Positions 30,355 through 39,838 of a DNA stretch of 64,000 bases are shown in pieces. The notes under the pieces are model-generated. The model saw only the letters and a program-made list of their open reading frames with translations. It ran no database searches and was not told the DNA's origin. The position numbers were made by a program, and so were the translations under genes. How positions within the stretch are numbered: the stretch's first letter is position 1; each line of letters begins with the position of its first letter. The DNA comes from an uncultured SAR116 cluster alpha proteobacterium (GTDB lineage: Bacteria; Pseudomonadota; Alphaproteobacteria; Puniceispirillales; Marisalimonadaceae): contig CACNFD010000006.1 in assembly GCA_902619615.1 (NCBI GenBank), positions 54,380-118,379 on the forward strand, read 5' to 3'.

Positions 30355-31317
30355 ATAAGTAAAAAAAAAATTAACGTTGCAATTCTTGATGACTATCAGA
30401 ATGTATCACACACATTTGCTAATTGGGACAAACTAGGTAAAGAAATAGAACTTGATGTTTTTAACGAATATATTGGTAAAGAAAAAAGTCTGTCAAATAT
30501 ATTATTTAAATATGATGTTTTATGTTTAATGAGAGAAAGAACCCCACTTCCAGAAGAGTTAATTGATAAACTTCCAAACTTAAAGTTAGTTATTACAAGT
30601 GGAATGTGGAATGCTTCTGTAGATGTGAATGCATTGAAAAAAAGAAATATAATTTTTTGTGGAACTGACACTAAAGTTCATTCTACTGCTGAATTAGCCT
30701 GGGCACTGATAATGAATAGTTGGAGAGGACTACAAACGGAAATTCAAAATATGCAAAATGGTAAGTGGCAAACTACTATTGGAAAAGGTCTAAAAGGAAA
30801 CACTTTAGGAATATTTGGGCTAGGAAAACAGGGAAAACAAGTTGCTAATTTTGGTAAAGCATTTGGAATGAGAGTGATTGCTTGGAGTCATAATTTAAAA
30901 AAAGAAGAGTGTGAAGAAGTAGATGTAGAGTGTGTGAGTTGTAATGATTTATTTTCATTATCAGACATTTTAACAGTTCATACAAGATTATCAGACAGAA
31001 CAAGAGGTTTTATAGACAAAACTAAATTTAAAATTATGAAAAAAGAAGCTATAATTGTAAATACTAGTCGGGGGCCAATTATAAAAGAACAGGACCTAAT
31101 TGACTCCCTAAATAATGGTACGATTTCTTTTGCGGCATTAGATGTTTATGATCAAGAACCTTTACCTAAAGATCATATCCTAAGAAAAACAAAAAATACA
31201 ATTCTCACTCCTCATATTGGTTATGTATCTTTTGAAGTATATGAAAATTTTTTTAGTGGTTATTTTTTAGCAATTGAAGCTTTCCTAAATAAAAAACCAA
31301 TCAATTTAATCAATTAA
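30349..31317 (+). CDS. D-2-hydroxyacid dehydrogenase family protein
   Basis: A 322-residue NAD(P)-dependent dehydrogenase of the D-isomer-specific 2-hydroxyacid family (phosphoglycerate, glyoxylate or hydroxypyruvate reductase relatives). It has the Rossmann motif GIFGLGKQGKQVANFG, the VNTSRGPII block, a Glu in DVYDQEPLP and the catalytic His in TPHIGY. No ACT domain is present, which argues against a classical SerA. There is no ribosome site before its ATG; it was probably coupled to the TcuA-like gene through an ATGA overlap before the 21-bp duplication. Confidence 0.87.
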   Translation: MIISKKKINVAILDDYQNVSHTFANWDKLGKEIELDVFNEYIGKEKSLSNILFKYDVLCLMRERTPLPEELIDKLPNLKLVITSGMWNASVDVNALKKRNIIFCGTDTKVHSTAELAWALIMNSWRGLQTEIQNMQNGKWQTTIGKGLKGNTLGIFGLGKQGKQVANFGKAFGMRVIAWSHNLKKEECEEVDVECVSCNDLFSLSDILTVHTRLSDRTRGFIDKTKFKIMKKEAIIVNTSRGPIIKEQDLIDSLNNGTISFAALDVYDQEPLPKDHILRKTKNTILTPHIGYVSFEVYENFFSGYFLAIEAFLNKKPINLIN

Positions 31318-32058
31318 TTAACCTTCCCAATTATCCAAAAGCCAATCTGGAGTTTTTAATTGTTTATAAATTTTTTTATAAAATTGATGTTTAGGAACAG
31401 GCCATTGGCCCTTTACTACCTCATCAGGGTCTGGTTTACCTGTAAAAGCAACAATACTGGTTTTATTTGAAAGTTTTGCAGGTTTCCAAAGTCTCATAGG
31501 CCATTTCGGTAAAAGATTATGTTTAAAACTTTGACACCAATCTCTGGGCCAAAAAAACTGTGAGTTGATGTTTTTACTAATATATACTTGTTCAATTCTG
31601 TACTTTTTAAAATAAAGTTCAGGGTTTTTTTGAAAATCATCAAAAATATTTTTATATTTCCCTACTGGAAATCTAAAACAACTTGTATTTCCTATACCTA
31701 AACCAACTTGTGTCCAGTTTTCAATTACACAATATTGATCTTTCTTGTAATCAAAAAATCTATCTAAATTTCCTGTTATAACAAGATCTAAATCTAAAAA
31801 AAGAACATCTCCTAACAACGGCTCTAAAGGTGATTGCCAAATCGAGAGTTTCTTCCATGGAGATGTTTCCATGTGTTTTGGTAAACTAATTTTAGGTATT
31901 GGTTTACAAATCACGTTTTTATTAATACCAACTTTATTGTCAGTAAAACATATTAATTGTGTTTTTCTATCTGTGTGTTTTAGAATTGAATTATATAATC
32001 TATTTACATAAGAAGAAGAATATCTAAGCCCCCATTTCATACAAATAATTTGTTGCAA
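31318..32058 (-). CDS. GT-A-fold glycosyltransferase-like protein
   Basis: A 246-residue protein with a nucleotide-sugar transferase pattern: an N-terminal strand ICMKWGLRYSSSYVNRLY, then GDVLFLDLDLVITGNLD with a DxD metal site at D89 and D91, and a late IVAFTGKPDP segment resembling the GT8-type end of the active site. I use the TTG at 32058, which has AGAGG 7 bases upstream and keeps the first beta strand; an ATG lies at 32040. It is divergent from the GT9 gene across a gap holding an inverted repeat. Sugar and acceptor are unknown. Confidence 0.75.
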   Translation of the reverse strand: MQQIICMKWGLRYSSSYVNRLYNSILKHTDRKTQLICFTDNKVGINKNVICKPIPKISLPKHMETSPWKKLSIWQSPLEPLLGDVLFLDLDLVITGNLDRFFDYKKDQYCVIENWTQVGLGIGNTSCFRFPVGKYKNIFDDFQKNPELYFKKYRIEQVYISKNINSQFFWPRDWCQSFKHNLLPKWPMRLWKPAKLSNKTSIVAFTGKPDPDEVVKGQWPVPKHQFYKKIYKQLKTPDWLLDNWEG

Positions 32059-32069
32059 ATTTAAACCTC

Positions 32070-32099
32070 TTTTGTTTATCTGAATTTAAATAAACAAAA
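32070..32099. promoter_or_regulatory. Inverted repeat between divergent glycosyltransferase genes
   Basis: TTTTGTTTA (32070-32078) and TAAACAAAA (32091-32099) are perfect 9-bp arms around a 12-base centre, followed by five T on the + strand. A further TAAACAAA copy follows within ten bases. It sits between two divergent starts, so an operator or 5'-leader hairpin is likelier than a terminator. Confidence 0.4.
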
Positions 32100-32137
32100 T
32101 TTTTAAGTAAACAAATATTTAGTAATAATTGAATTTA

Positions 32138-33181
32138 ATGGCACAAAAAAGAAATTTAAAAATTTGCATTATAAGAAATGACAGAATGGGTGATATGATT
32201 TTAACATTACCTATAATTAGAGAGATAAAAGAAACTATTCCAAACTCTATTGTTACAGTTGTTTGCTCTAATACAAATTCCTTTTTATGTGAAGAAGCAG
32301 ATTTTATTGATGAGGTTTTAATTTATGAAACCCAATTAAATTTAATTTGTAAAATTAAGTTTTATTTAAAATTTGCAAGAAATAGATATGATTACATTTT
32401 TAATATTTCACAAAATATAGAAAGTTTTTTATTTTTTTTAATAAATTTTTCAAAAGAGAAATTAACGCTTATTTATCTTTCTAGATATAAAAATCCAAAG
32501 TTCTCTAAAATCTTTCATAGGATAATTGTCAAAATTTTAGCAATTGAGAATGTAATTGTGGACAGAAATAATTTTTTTAAAAAAGAAAAAAACTTTCATC
32601 AAACATATCTTATTTACAAATTAACAAAAAAAAAAATAAACATAAGACTTCCCAAAACTTTTTTAATGTCACCAAAGGTTAATACATTAGAAAAAAATAC
32701 TAATACAAGCCGTATTTTAATTCACCTTACTAGCAAATGGATTGACAAAAAATATTCAGAAAATTCGTTTATAGATTTAATAGAAAAGCTTCAAACTTAT
32801 GGAAAACTCTATCTTACAACTGATCATTCAAGCAAAGAAAAATTTAAGACAATTTTTGAAAACTATTTAATTGTAAGTAATTCGAACTTTTCCAATCTTT
32901 CTAAATACAATAATAAAATAATAATACTTGATAAATTTAATTTTAAGAATTGGAGAAATATAATCTTAAATTCAAGATTAGTTATTACTTATGAATGTGG
33001 TTGTGTACATGTAGCCTCGATGTCAGATGTTCCTTTAATTGTGGTTTATGATTATGATAATAAACCTCTAATGATTAATAGGGAATATGCACCATTATCT
33101 TTAAAATATGAAAAGGTAATTTCAAAACAAGAATTAATAAATGAAAATATACTGTTAAAGTTAAAAAATTTTGGTTTTTAG
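32138..33181 (+). CDS. Glycosyltransferase family 9 (heptosyltransferase-like)
   Basis: A GT-B-fold protein (347 aa from the ATG at 32138; a TTG at 32129 would add three residues). The N-terminus KICIIRNDRMGDMILTLPII is the classic GT9 start of LPS heptosyltransferases. The C-terminal half has SRLVITYECGCVHVASMSDVPLIVVYD, matching the donor-binding end of the family. It likely adds a heptose or similar sugar to lipopolysaccharide core on the cytosolic membrane face. It is next to an O-antigen ligase-like gene (convergent). The sequence is very Lys/Asn/Ile-rich, as in the later glycan locus. Confidence 0.83.
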   Translation: MAQKRNLKICIIRNDRMGDMILTLPIIREIKETIPNSIVTVVCSNTNSFLCEEADFIDEVLIYETQLNLICKIKFYLKFARNRYDYIFNISQNIESFLFFLINFSKEKLTLIYLSRYKNPKFSKIFHRIIVKILAIENVIVDRNNFFKKEKNFHQTYLIYKLTKKKINIRLPKTFLMSPKVNTLEKNTNTSRILIHLTSKWIDKKYSENSFIDLIEKLQTYGKLYLTTDHSSKEKFKTIFENYLIVSNSNFSNLSKYNNKIIILDKFNFKNWRNIILNSRLVITYECGCVHVASMSDVPLIVVYDYDNKPLMINREYAPLSLKYEKVISKQELINENILLKLKNFGF

Positions 33182-33185
33182 CATT

Positions 33186-34487
33186 TCAAACATGAACTTT
33201 TTTTTTATCCCAATTTTGATTTTGAGAAAGTGCAAAACCGATTGCAAACCAAATAAATAAATTACCCCATTGTCCAAAAAAACTACCAAATTGTTGAATG
33301 GGAAAAAATATAGCGAATGGTACGACAAATGCCGAACATAACATCGGACAATTAGGATCAATTTTTCTAGCTTTAAAACAGTCTCTTATTATTGAAAATA
33401 TCATACATATCCCAAAAATAAGCCCAAAAAATCCCGTTTCAGCAAATAACTGAACATAAAAATTATGGGGATGATTTGCACAAAGATTTCTTCCAGGCAA
33501 CCATTGAGGAGTGTTTTTTGGAAGTTCAAAACAAGTTTTTCTAGTACCACTTGGACCAATACCAATGATTGGTGTTTCTAATCCTTGTTGTATACCACTT
33601 CTCCAAGTGCCCCAATGTCCTGAGTTAACGCTAACCATAGGAAGGCTTTCATAAAACTTTTCAGTAAATCTCACACCTATATCAGGTTTGAGTAAAAATA
33701 TAAAAATCACTGTTAATATTTTAATGATCATTATTGTAATTAAAGCTAATAATCTAGGTTTCCATACAACAGCAGACATTATCCCCGAACATACCCTTAA
33801 AATAGTATTTGTTCTTTCTCCAGTTAAGAATAGATAACCTAAAGGGATTAAAGCAAGCAAACCTAAATATCCTGAAACTCTAGATGCTTTATTGACAGCA
33901 ACTGCAATAAATATACAAAATAATGGCAATGAGACTTTTGCTAAATATCCACCTGGAACAAGATCGCCATATGGCCAAGTAAGCCTAGTTTTAATAATAC
34001 CACCAGAATTGAGCGGTGAAAAAATGAGTTCAGCTGTAAGAATTAAACACATCAAAATCATGCCCAAGCACATTGAAATTAGCATTAAAATTCTGATATC
34101 TCTATCCTTTGCTAACCAAGTTTGTGCTGCTACTGCATAAAGTGGGAATCTTATCCATACAAAACCCTGACTGAAAGTAAAATAAGGATCTGGTGATAGC
34201 AATGCAGAAATCAAACCTGTTATCCACAAAGCTAAAGCAAATTTAAACCACGTTTGTTTCAACCAACGCCATTCTTTGTGATAGTATGATCGTATAATAA
34301 AAATTATTGCTAATGCGCTTAACCATGCATCAGCAGGACTTCTTTCTATAAGATAAATGAACGGCCCTAATAACCACATTATAATCATGGATTTATCGAA
34401 ATTAGACAAGGCCTTAATTTTTATAATTCCATTTTGATATCCCTTGGCAAAGTCAAGTTCATCAACAGAAATTTTTTCTAAAATCAT
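33186..34487 (-). CDS. O-antigen ligase (WaaL)-like membrane protein
   Basis: A 433-residue integral membrane protein with about ten to twelve helices and a large loop before the late motif ANHPHNFYVQLFAETGFFG, which fits the HNxxL...AE.G pattern of the Wzy_C/WaaL O-antigen ligase and polymerase family. Basic residues such as FLTGERTNTILR precede it. WaaL joins completed O-polysaccharide to lipid A-core in the periplasm. The Wzm/Wzt exporter at 61628-63153 could supply its substrate, though the two are 27 kb apart. Confidence 0.8.
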   Translation of the reverse strand: MILEKISVDELDFAKGYQNGIIKIKALSNFDKSMIIMWLLGPFIYLIERSPADAWLSALAIIFIIRSYYHKEWRWLKQTWFKFALALWITGLISALLSPDPYFTFSQGFVWIRFPLYAVAAQTWLAKDRDIRILMLISMCLGMILMCLILTAELIFSPLNSGGIIKTRLTWPYGDLVPGGYLAKVSLPLFCIFIAVAVNKASRVSGYLGLLALIPLGYLFLTGERTNTILRVCSGIMSAVVWKPRLLALITIMIIKILTVIFIFLLKPDIGVRFTEKFYESLPMVSVNSGHWGTWRSGIQQGLETPIIGIGPSGTRKTCFELPKNTPQWLPGRNLCANHPHNFYVQLFAETGFFGLIFGICMIFSIIRDCFKARKIDPNCPMLCSAFVVPFAIFFPIQQFGSFFGQWGNLFIWFAIGFALSQNQNWDKKKVHV

Positions 34488-34568
34488 AAGAGCTCAATAT
34501 AGTAGTTATTAATTTTTATTATTAGATTAAATTCATATAAATTGAAAACGTTTTAATTAAAATAATTC

Positions 34569-35513
34569 TTAAAGTTTTATTGATGCATATTTAAAAATCT
34601 TTTTATGTTCATCATTTATTGAAAATGGATAGTTTTCAAATTTAAGTATTTTTACTCTACTTTTTCCATTTTCTGCAAAAGTAGAATAATTTAAGGTAAG
34701 CATGGTTCTATAATTTTTATTCAATTGTTTCCCTTTATGAAAACCTGTAGTGTCAGCAATTATTACGTCTCCTATTTCAGAAGTTGCAGAGAAAATTGAT
34801 TTTTTCCCATACTTTTTTTCAATATAATCGTCTTCCCATCTATATTTTCTATTAGACAAGAAAGGCCATTTTTTATGGCTTTTTCTTATGTATTGAAATG
34901 GGCCTGTATCTTCATCAACATTGTTAAGATATATAAAGACTTTTAAAATTTTATAAGAGTTTCTATCTCTATGATACATCTGTGTATCAGTGGCAGGTAA
35001 ATTGTTAAAGTAACTTCTTCTAAAATTTACACCAGTCATGTAAACATCATTAGTGTCAAAATAATTTTTAGCAATATCTATGAAAGTATTGTTAAGAGCT
35101 ATTTTCAAAACTTTTGGTGATTTAATAAATGGATCTTTTATTTGAATATTTTTTACAAATCTTTTGTAATGTTGTTCCCCTTTATTAAAAACTTGCTTGT
35201 CTAAAACTTTTTTATCAATATCAGTTTCAATTTTAGCAGGAGACAAATTTACAAACTCATCTTTTAAATTATTAAAGTCTTTTTCTAATTCTTTTATAAT
35301 TGAAGAGTTGTAGATTTTTCGAATTCTGATAACTCCCTCTAATTTTAATGTATTCAATTCACTTGAATAAGAAAAATTTGTTTTGTATTGAGGTTTTGAC
35401 TTTGATAAGTTTAATAAGAAACTAACGAATAGCTTTAAATCAACAAAGGTATAGTTTATAAGAGTAAAGATATTAAAAAGCCTGTTGTCTATTTTTTTTA
35501 TAATAACTTTCAA
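34569..35513 (-). CDS. Phytanoyl-CoA dioxygenase (PhyH)-family protein
   Basis: A 314-residue Fe(II)/2-oxoglutarate oxygenase of the PhyH family. The facial triad is visible as H181 and D183 in MYHRDRN and H259 in TTGFHKG, with R269 in NYRTMLTLNYS for 2-oxoglutarate. FIYLNNVDEDTGPFQYI and GDVIIADT are characteristic. An N-terminal region of about 55 residues has a hydrophobic stretch (16-36) of unclear meaning. Its place among glycan genes suggests hydroxylation of a sugar, lipid or secondary metabolite; the substrate is unknown. Confidence 0.82.
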   Translation of the reverse strand: MKVIIKKIDNRLFNIFTLINYTFVDLKLFVSFLLNLSKSKPQYKTNFSYSSELNTLKLEGVIRIRKIYNSSIIKELEKDFNNLKDEFVNLSPAKIETDIDKKVLDKQVFNKGEQHYKRFVKNIQIKDPFIKSPKVLKIALNNTFIDIAKNYFDTNDVYMTGVNFRRSYFNNLPATDTQMYHRDRNSYKILKVFIYLNNVDEDTGPFQYIRKSHKKWPFLSNRKYRWEDDYIEKKYGKKSIFSATSEIGDVIIADTTGFHKGKQLNKNYRTMLTLNYSTFAENGKSRVKILKFENYPFSINDEHKKIFKYASIKL

Positions 35514-35664
35514 AATTTTATCTTTCTAATTTAAAGAACAATTTTTTAATTTTATTTAATTTTTATCATATAATTATTATAGAAAACAATAATTTATAAA
35601 TTGATTTGCAATCTAGTCAGAGATTAGATCGTGATGTAGTTAATGGATAACTCTATTCAACAAA

Positions 35665-37038
35665 TTATTTTGCACCAATTTTTATTTTTTTACTAATAAA
35701 CCACAAACAAATTAAAGAAGGAATCACCATTATGGATGTTAAAATAAAAAAAGTTGCCCAATCGCCATTTAACCAATCTACAAGAGCTCCTGATGATGAA
35801 GCAAGTGTCGTTCTTCCAGCAGTTCCCAAAGAAGCAAGCAAAGCATATTGAGTGGCAGTATAAGTTCTATCAACCAATAACGAAATAAAAGCAACAAACG
35901 CTACTGTAGCAAATGCAGCTGTAATGTCATCCGCAATGACAGAAATTGCAAATAATAATTCTGATTTACCTGTCCAAGCCAAAACTGCAAATAGAAGATT
36001 TGTCAAAGCCATCAGCCCACCGGCAAAAAACATTGTTTTTATAGTCCCTGCCCGCATTGCCATTACGCCACCTAATAAAGTGAAAACAATAGTTGTAACC
36101 CAACCTAATCCTTTAGAGTAAATAGCAATCTCATCTTTAGAAAATCCAATTTCCTTATAAAAAATAATAGACATGCGGCCAAGAAAAGCTTCACCAATCT
36201 TAAATAAAAAAACAAAACCTAATATTCCTATCGCTATTGTAAGTCCATTTTTTTTAAAAAAGCTAATTATAGGTCCACCTATAGTTCCAGATATGTATGT
36301 AAAGCACTTAGTTAAAAAGTTATTATTACGAAATTTTCCTGAAATTATTTGATCAGTTTCTTTTTGTTTAGCTTCTCTATCAGTTTCAATTGGTTCCTTA
36401 ACAAACATCAAACCAATATTCATTAAAATTATAATAATTCCTAAAATTAAGAAAGTTGCTTGCCAGTAGTCTGCAATGCCCATCTCTTCAAAAAATTGTG
36501 CTGTAAATAAAGAGATAACACCACCTAGTTTATAACCAGTCCACCAACCAACTACTGCTATTGCTGCACCAGCTGCCATTGCTTTTCCTTCATTTTCATT
36601 AATTTGTTCAATTCTTAAAGCATCTACTGTAATGTCTTGTGTAGCTGAAGCTACAGCGATAATTAATCCTACAAAAATTAATAAAGCTAGATGTTGAGAA
36701 GGATTTATAAAACTCCAAATTATCAAACTTATTAAAATTGTAACTTGCATTAAAACAATCCACCCTCTTCTGTGACCTAGTTTTTTTGTTAAAAGAGGTA
36801 TTTGGATTCTATCAATCAAGGGAGCCCATAAATAATTAAATGCGTAGACACTAAAAATTAAACCAGCCCACCCAATAGTTGATCTACTTAAACCTTCTTC
36901 ATTTAGCCAAAGACTTAGACTGCTAGCAATTAGAACCCATGGAAAACCACTTATAGCACCAAGAAGTAAAATCTTTAGCATTCTTAAATCTTTATAAACT
37001 AAAGCTGACTGGACCCAGCTTTGATCTTTTTCTATCAT
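35665..37038 (-). CDS. ampG: AmpG-like muropeptide permease
   Basis: An MFS carrier of the AmpG type, which imports GlcNAc-anhydroMurNAc peptides released from the cell wall. About 12-14 helices are visible. The N-terminus LLLGAISGFPWVLIASSLSLWL, followed by the helix 2-3 loop APLIDRIQIPLLTKKLGHRRGW, is diagnostic of AmpG. I prefer the ATG at 37038 (457 aa) to a TTG at 37053. It is divergent from a leaderless YkuD protein and lies 6.5 kb from AnmK, both consistent with cell-wall recycling. Confidence 0.88.
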   Translation of the reverse strand: MIEKDQSWVQSALVYKDLRMLKILLLGAISGFPWVLIASSLSLWLNEEGLSRSTIGWAGLIFSVYAFNYLWAPLIDRIQIPLLTKKLGHRRGWIVLMQVTILISLIIWSFINPSQHLALLIFVGLIIAVASATQDITVDALRIEQINENEGKAMAAGAAIAVVGWWTGYKLGGVISLFTAQFFEEMGIADYWQATFLILGIIIILMNIGLMFVKEPIETDREAKQKETDQIISGKFRNNNFLTKCFTYISGTIGGPIISFFKKNGLTIAIGILGFVFLFKIGEAFLGRMSIIFYKEIGFSKDEIAIYSKGLGWVTTIVFTLLGGVMAMRAGTIKTMFFAGGLMALTNLLFAVLAWTGKSELLFAISVIADDITAAFATVAFVAFISLLVDRTYTATQYALLASLGTAGRTTLASSSGALVDWLNGDWATFFILTSIMVIPSLICLWFISKKIKIGAK

Positions 37039-37130
37039 GATAATATTATCCAAAATTTGTTTACAAATTTAATCCTATTTTTAACAAAAATATATGTTTT
37101 TTTGCTTGGTTTAATTATCTACAGTGGATT

Positions 37131-37673
37131 ATGAAAAAAAATTGGTTAGTTACAAATCTAAATAAAAAATACTTTTTAAAAGTTGGAAATAAGGTCTTTC
37201 GATGTCAAATAGGTTTAGGCGGTCTTAATAATGCAGTAAAAAAAATAGAGGGTGATAAAACAACACCAATCGGGAAATGGTATCTAAGATCATTATATTA
37301 TAGATCAGACAGGGTTTTAAGGCCGAAACTTAAGAAAAAAAATGCTTTAAAAATAAATCGTATTTCTAAAAACTGTGGGTGGTGCGATGATATAAAAAGT
37401 CTACATTATAATAAATATATAAAAATCAATAATTTTCTATCCTTAAACTTAAATTATGAAAAGTTATGGAGAGAAGATAACGCTTATGATCTGATAATTG
37501 TTACATCTCACAATACCAAGCCAATAATTAAAAATAAAGGAAGTGCAATATTTATACATTGTAGCTTTTCTGACAATAGAAATACTTCAGGTTGTGTAGC
37601 ATTGAAAAAAAAAGATTTAGTATTTCTTTTGAAAAATTTATCTTCAGTGACTTATTTAGATATTTCATCATAA
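37131..37673 (+). CDS. YkuD-domain L,D-transpeptidase/carboxypeptidase without signal peptide
   Basis: A 180-residue YkuD-fold protein. The catalytic pair is H143 in AIFIHCS and C155 in NTSGCVALKK, a variant of the usual SHGC motif; TTPIGKWYLRSLYYRSD and NCGWCDD are features of this subgroup. There is no signal peptide or membrane helix, so it is predicted cytosolic. That fits the ElsL-type YkuD proteins known to act as cytosolic L,D-carboxypeptidases trimming recycled tetrapeptides, rather than wall cross-linking enzymes. The divergent neighbour AmpG supports this. Activity is inferred. Confidence 0.82.
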   Translation: MKKNWLVTNLNKKYFLKVGNKVFRCQIGLGGLNNAVKKIEGDKTTPIGKWYLRSLYYRSDRVLRPKLKKKNALKINRISKNCGWCDDIKSLHYNKYIKINNFLSLNLNYEKLWREDNAYDLIIVTSHNTKPIIKNKGSAIFIHCSFSDNRNTSGCVALKKKDLVFLLKNLSSVTYLDISS

Positions 37674-37763
37674 AATTATTTTATTAATTACTTTACAGTA
37701 AGATATTATCCAATTAAAAGAAACAGCATTAATTCCACTTTATTTTAGACTTTGGAGTACGAA

Positions 37764-39788
37764 ATGCTAAATTCAATATTACCTATTATTCTAGGTTTGT
37801 TAGGACTGTTATCAGCCTATATAGTTTACTTAAATGTTCAAAAGAATTCTGAAGGAAGTGGTAAGGTAAAAGATATTGGTGATCAAATTCATTTAGGCGC
37901 AATGGTTTTTATGGCATCAGAGTATAAGCGTCTAGCTGTTTTCTGCATAATATGTATACTCGCACTTTATTTTTCGCTTGGTATTGAAACAGCAGGTTCT
38001 TTTTTACTAGGTGCATTATGTTCTGGTGTTGCTGGATATATTGGAATGTATACTGCAACAAAAGCTAATGTCAGGACAGCAGTTGCAGCTAATGAGCAGG
38101 GGGCATCATCTGCCTTAAATATTGCTTTTTTTGGCGGTTCCATTATGGGACTAACTGTAGCCTCTATGGGATTGTTTGGTATTGGAATACTTTTTTATTT
38201 TTTTGCAGGAGATAACACAACAATACATTATATAGAAGGTTTCGCGATGGGAGCTTCGTCTGTAGCATTATTTTCAAGAGTTGGGGGTGGTATTTTTACA
38301 AAAAGTGCAGATGTTGGTGCAGACTTAGTTGGTAAAGTTGAAGCTGGAATTCCTGAAGATGATCCTAGGAATCCTGGTGTAATAGCGGATAATGTTGGAG
38401 ACAATGTGGGTGATGTTGCAGGTATGGGATCTGATATTTTTGAATCATATTGCGGTTCAATGATAGCATCTATAGCTTTAGCAGCTTCAATGACATCGGC
38501 TACAATTAATAATTTAGGTGGAAACCAATTCATGCTTCAATTCATGCCATTGTTATTAGCTTCGTTAGGTTTAATATGTTCAATAGTTGGAATATTAACA
38601 GTAAAAGTTTTTTCTGATAAAAGCCCAGAAACTGCATTGCGTTATGGCACTATTGGCTCAGCTGCATTGTTTATAATATCGGCTTATTTTCTAGTAAACT
38701 TTGTAGGGGTTGCTACTGGAGTATGGGTAGCAGTTTTAGTAGGATCCATTGGAGGAATAATAGTTGGATTAGTTACAGAATATTACACTGGTGGACCGCC
38801 GATAAGGAAGATTGCACAAGATGGAGAAACAGGTCCTGCAACTGTTATGATTTCAGGTTTGGCAACAGGAATGCAGTCTGTAGCAATACCAGTAATAACC
38901 ATCGTTTTAATAATATTTATTTCCAATATTTTTGCTGGTCTGTATGGAGTAGGTATAGCTGCAGTTGGGATGTTAAGTACAGTTGGAATAACAATGGCAA
39001 TTGATGCATATGGACCAGTTGCTGACAATGCAGGTGGAATAGCAGAAATGTCTGAAATGGGTAAAGAAACTCGAGAAATAACAGATTCTCTTGATGAAGT
39101 AGGAAATACTACTGCTGCGATAGGAAAAGGATTTGCCATTAGTGCAGCTGCATTAGCAGCCTTAGCTTTGATAAGCGCATACATAGAAAAAATTTCTAGT
39201 CAAAATGAAAATTTTGTTTTAGCTATAAATGATCCACTTGTTTTATGTGGTATGTTCTTAGGGGGTATTTTCCCTTTCATCGTTAGTTCGATGACAATGA
39301 ATGCGGTTGGAGATGCTGCATTTGAAATGATTAAGGAGATTAGAAGACAGTTCAAAGAAATCCCCGGTCTTTTAGAAGGTAAAGCTCAACCAGACACTGC
39401 TAGTTGTGTTGAAATTGCTACAAATGCTGCTTTGAAAAAGATGATTGGCCCTGGTTCTTTGGCTGTTCTTGCACCAGTCATAATAGGTTTTGTGCTAGGA
39501 CCTAAAGCTTTAGGTGGGATGCTTGGAGGTGCTCTCATATGCTGCGTAATGATGGCATTAATGATGTCTAATGCTGGTGGAGCCTGGGATAATGCAAAAA
39601 AGTTTGTTGAAAAAGGTAATTTTGGTGGCAAAGGATCTGACGTGCACACTGCAGCCGTTGTTGGTGACACTGTCGGTGATCCCTTAAAAGATACCTCAGG
39701 TCCATCAATGAATATCCTAATTAATGTAATGGCTATTGTAAGCCTTGTTATTGCTCCATTATTGGGTAACAGTCTTATTGGGGGTTAA
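37764..39788 (+). CDS. hppA: Membrane-bound proton-translocating pyrophosphatase
   Basis: An integral membrane pyrophosphatase (674 aa, about 16 helices) that couples pyrophosphate hydrolysis to ion pumping. The catalytic loop [13 protein letters not shown] is at 183-195 and is followed by [26 protein letters not shown] (447-456) has Ala where potassium-independent enzymes have Lys, so this should be the potassium-dependent type. The ATG at 37764 has TTGGAG upstream; the in-frame TTG at 37752 is part of that ribosome site. Proton versus sodium specificity cannot be settled by eye. Confidence 0.94.
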   Translation: MLNSILPIILGLLGLLSAYIVYLNVQKNSEGSGKVKDIGDQIHLGAMVFMASEYKRLAVFCIICILALYFSLGIETAGSFLLGALCSGVAGYIGMYTATKANVRTAVAANEQGASSALNIAFFGGSIMGLTVASMGLFGIGILFYFFAGDNTTIHYIEGFAMGASSVALFSRVGGGIFTKSADVGADLVGKVEAGIPEDDPRNPGVIADNVGDNVGDVAGMGSDIFESYCGSMIASIALAASMTSATINNLGGNQFMLQFMPLLLASLGLICSIVGILTVKVFSDKSPETALRYGTIGSAALFIISAYFLVNFVGVATGVWVAVLVGSIGGIIVGLVTEYYTGGPPIRKIAQDGETGPATVMISGLATGMQSVAIPVITIVLIIFISNIFAGLYGVGIAAVGMLSTVGITMAIDAYGPVADNAGGIAEMSEMGKETREITDSLDEVGNTTAAIGKGFAISAAALAALALISAYIEKISSQNENFVLAINDPLVLCGMFLGGIFPFIVSSMTMNAVGDAAFEMIKEIRRQFKEIPGLLEGKAQPDTASCVEIATNAALKKMIGPGSLAVLAPVIIGFVLGPKALGGMLGGALICCVMMALMMSNAGGAWDNAKKFVEKGNFGGKGSDVHTAAVVGDTVGDPLKDTSGPSMNILINVMAIVSLVIAPLLGNSLIGG

Positions 39789-39838
39789 TTAAATTAAGTT
39801 AACTGTGAAAATTCATGGTATGAATACTGGAAATATAA

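Noticed and set aside
35514..35664. Less AT-rich patch between the PhyH and ampG genes as a small RNA
   Set aside because: Only a 5-bp stem with no terminator T-run; nothing matches a known RNA family by eye.
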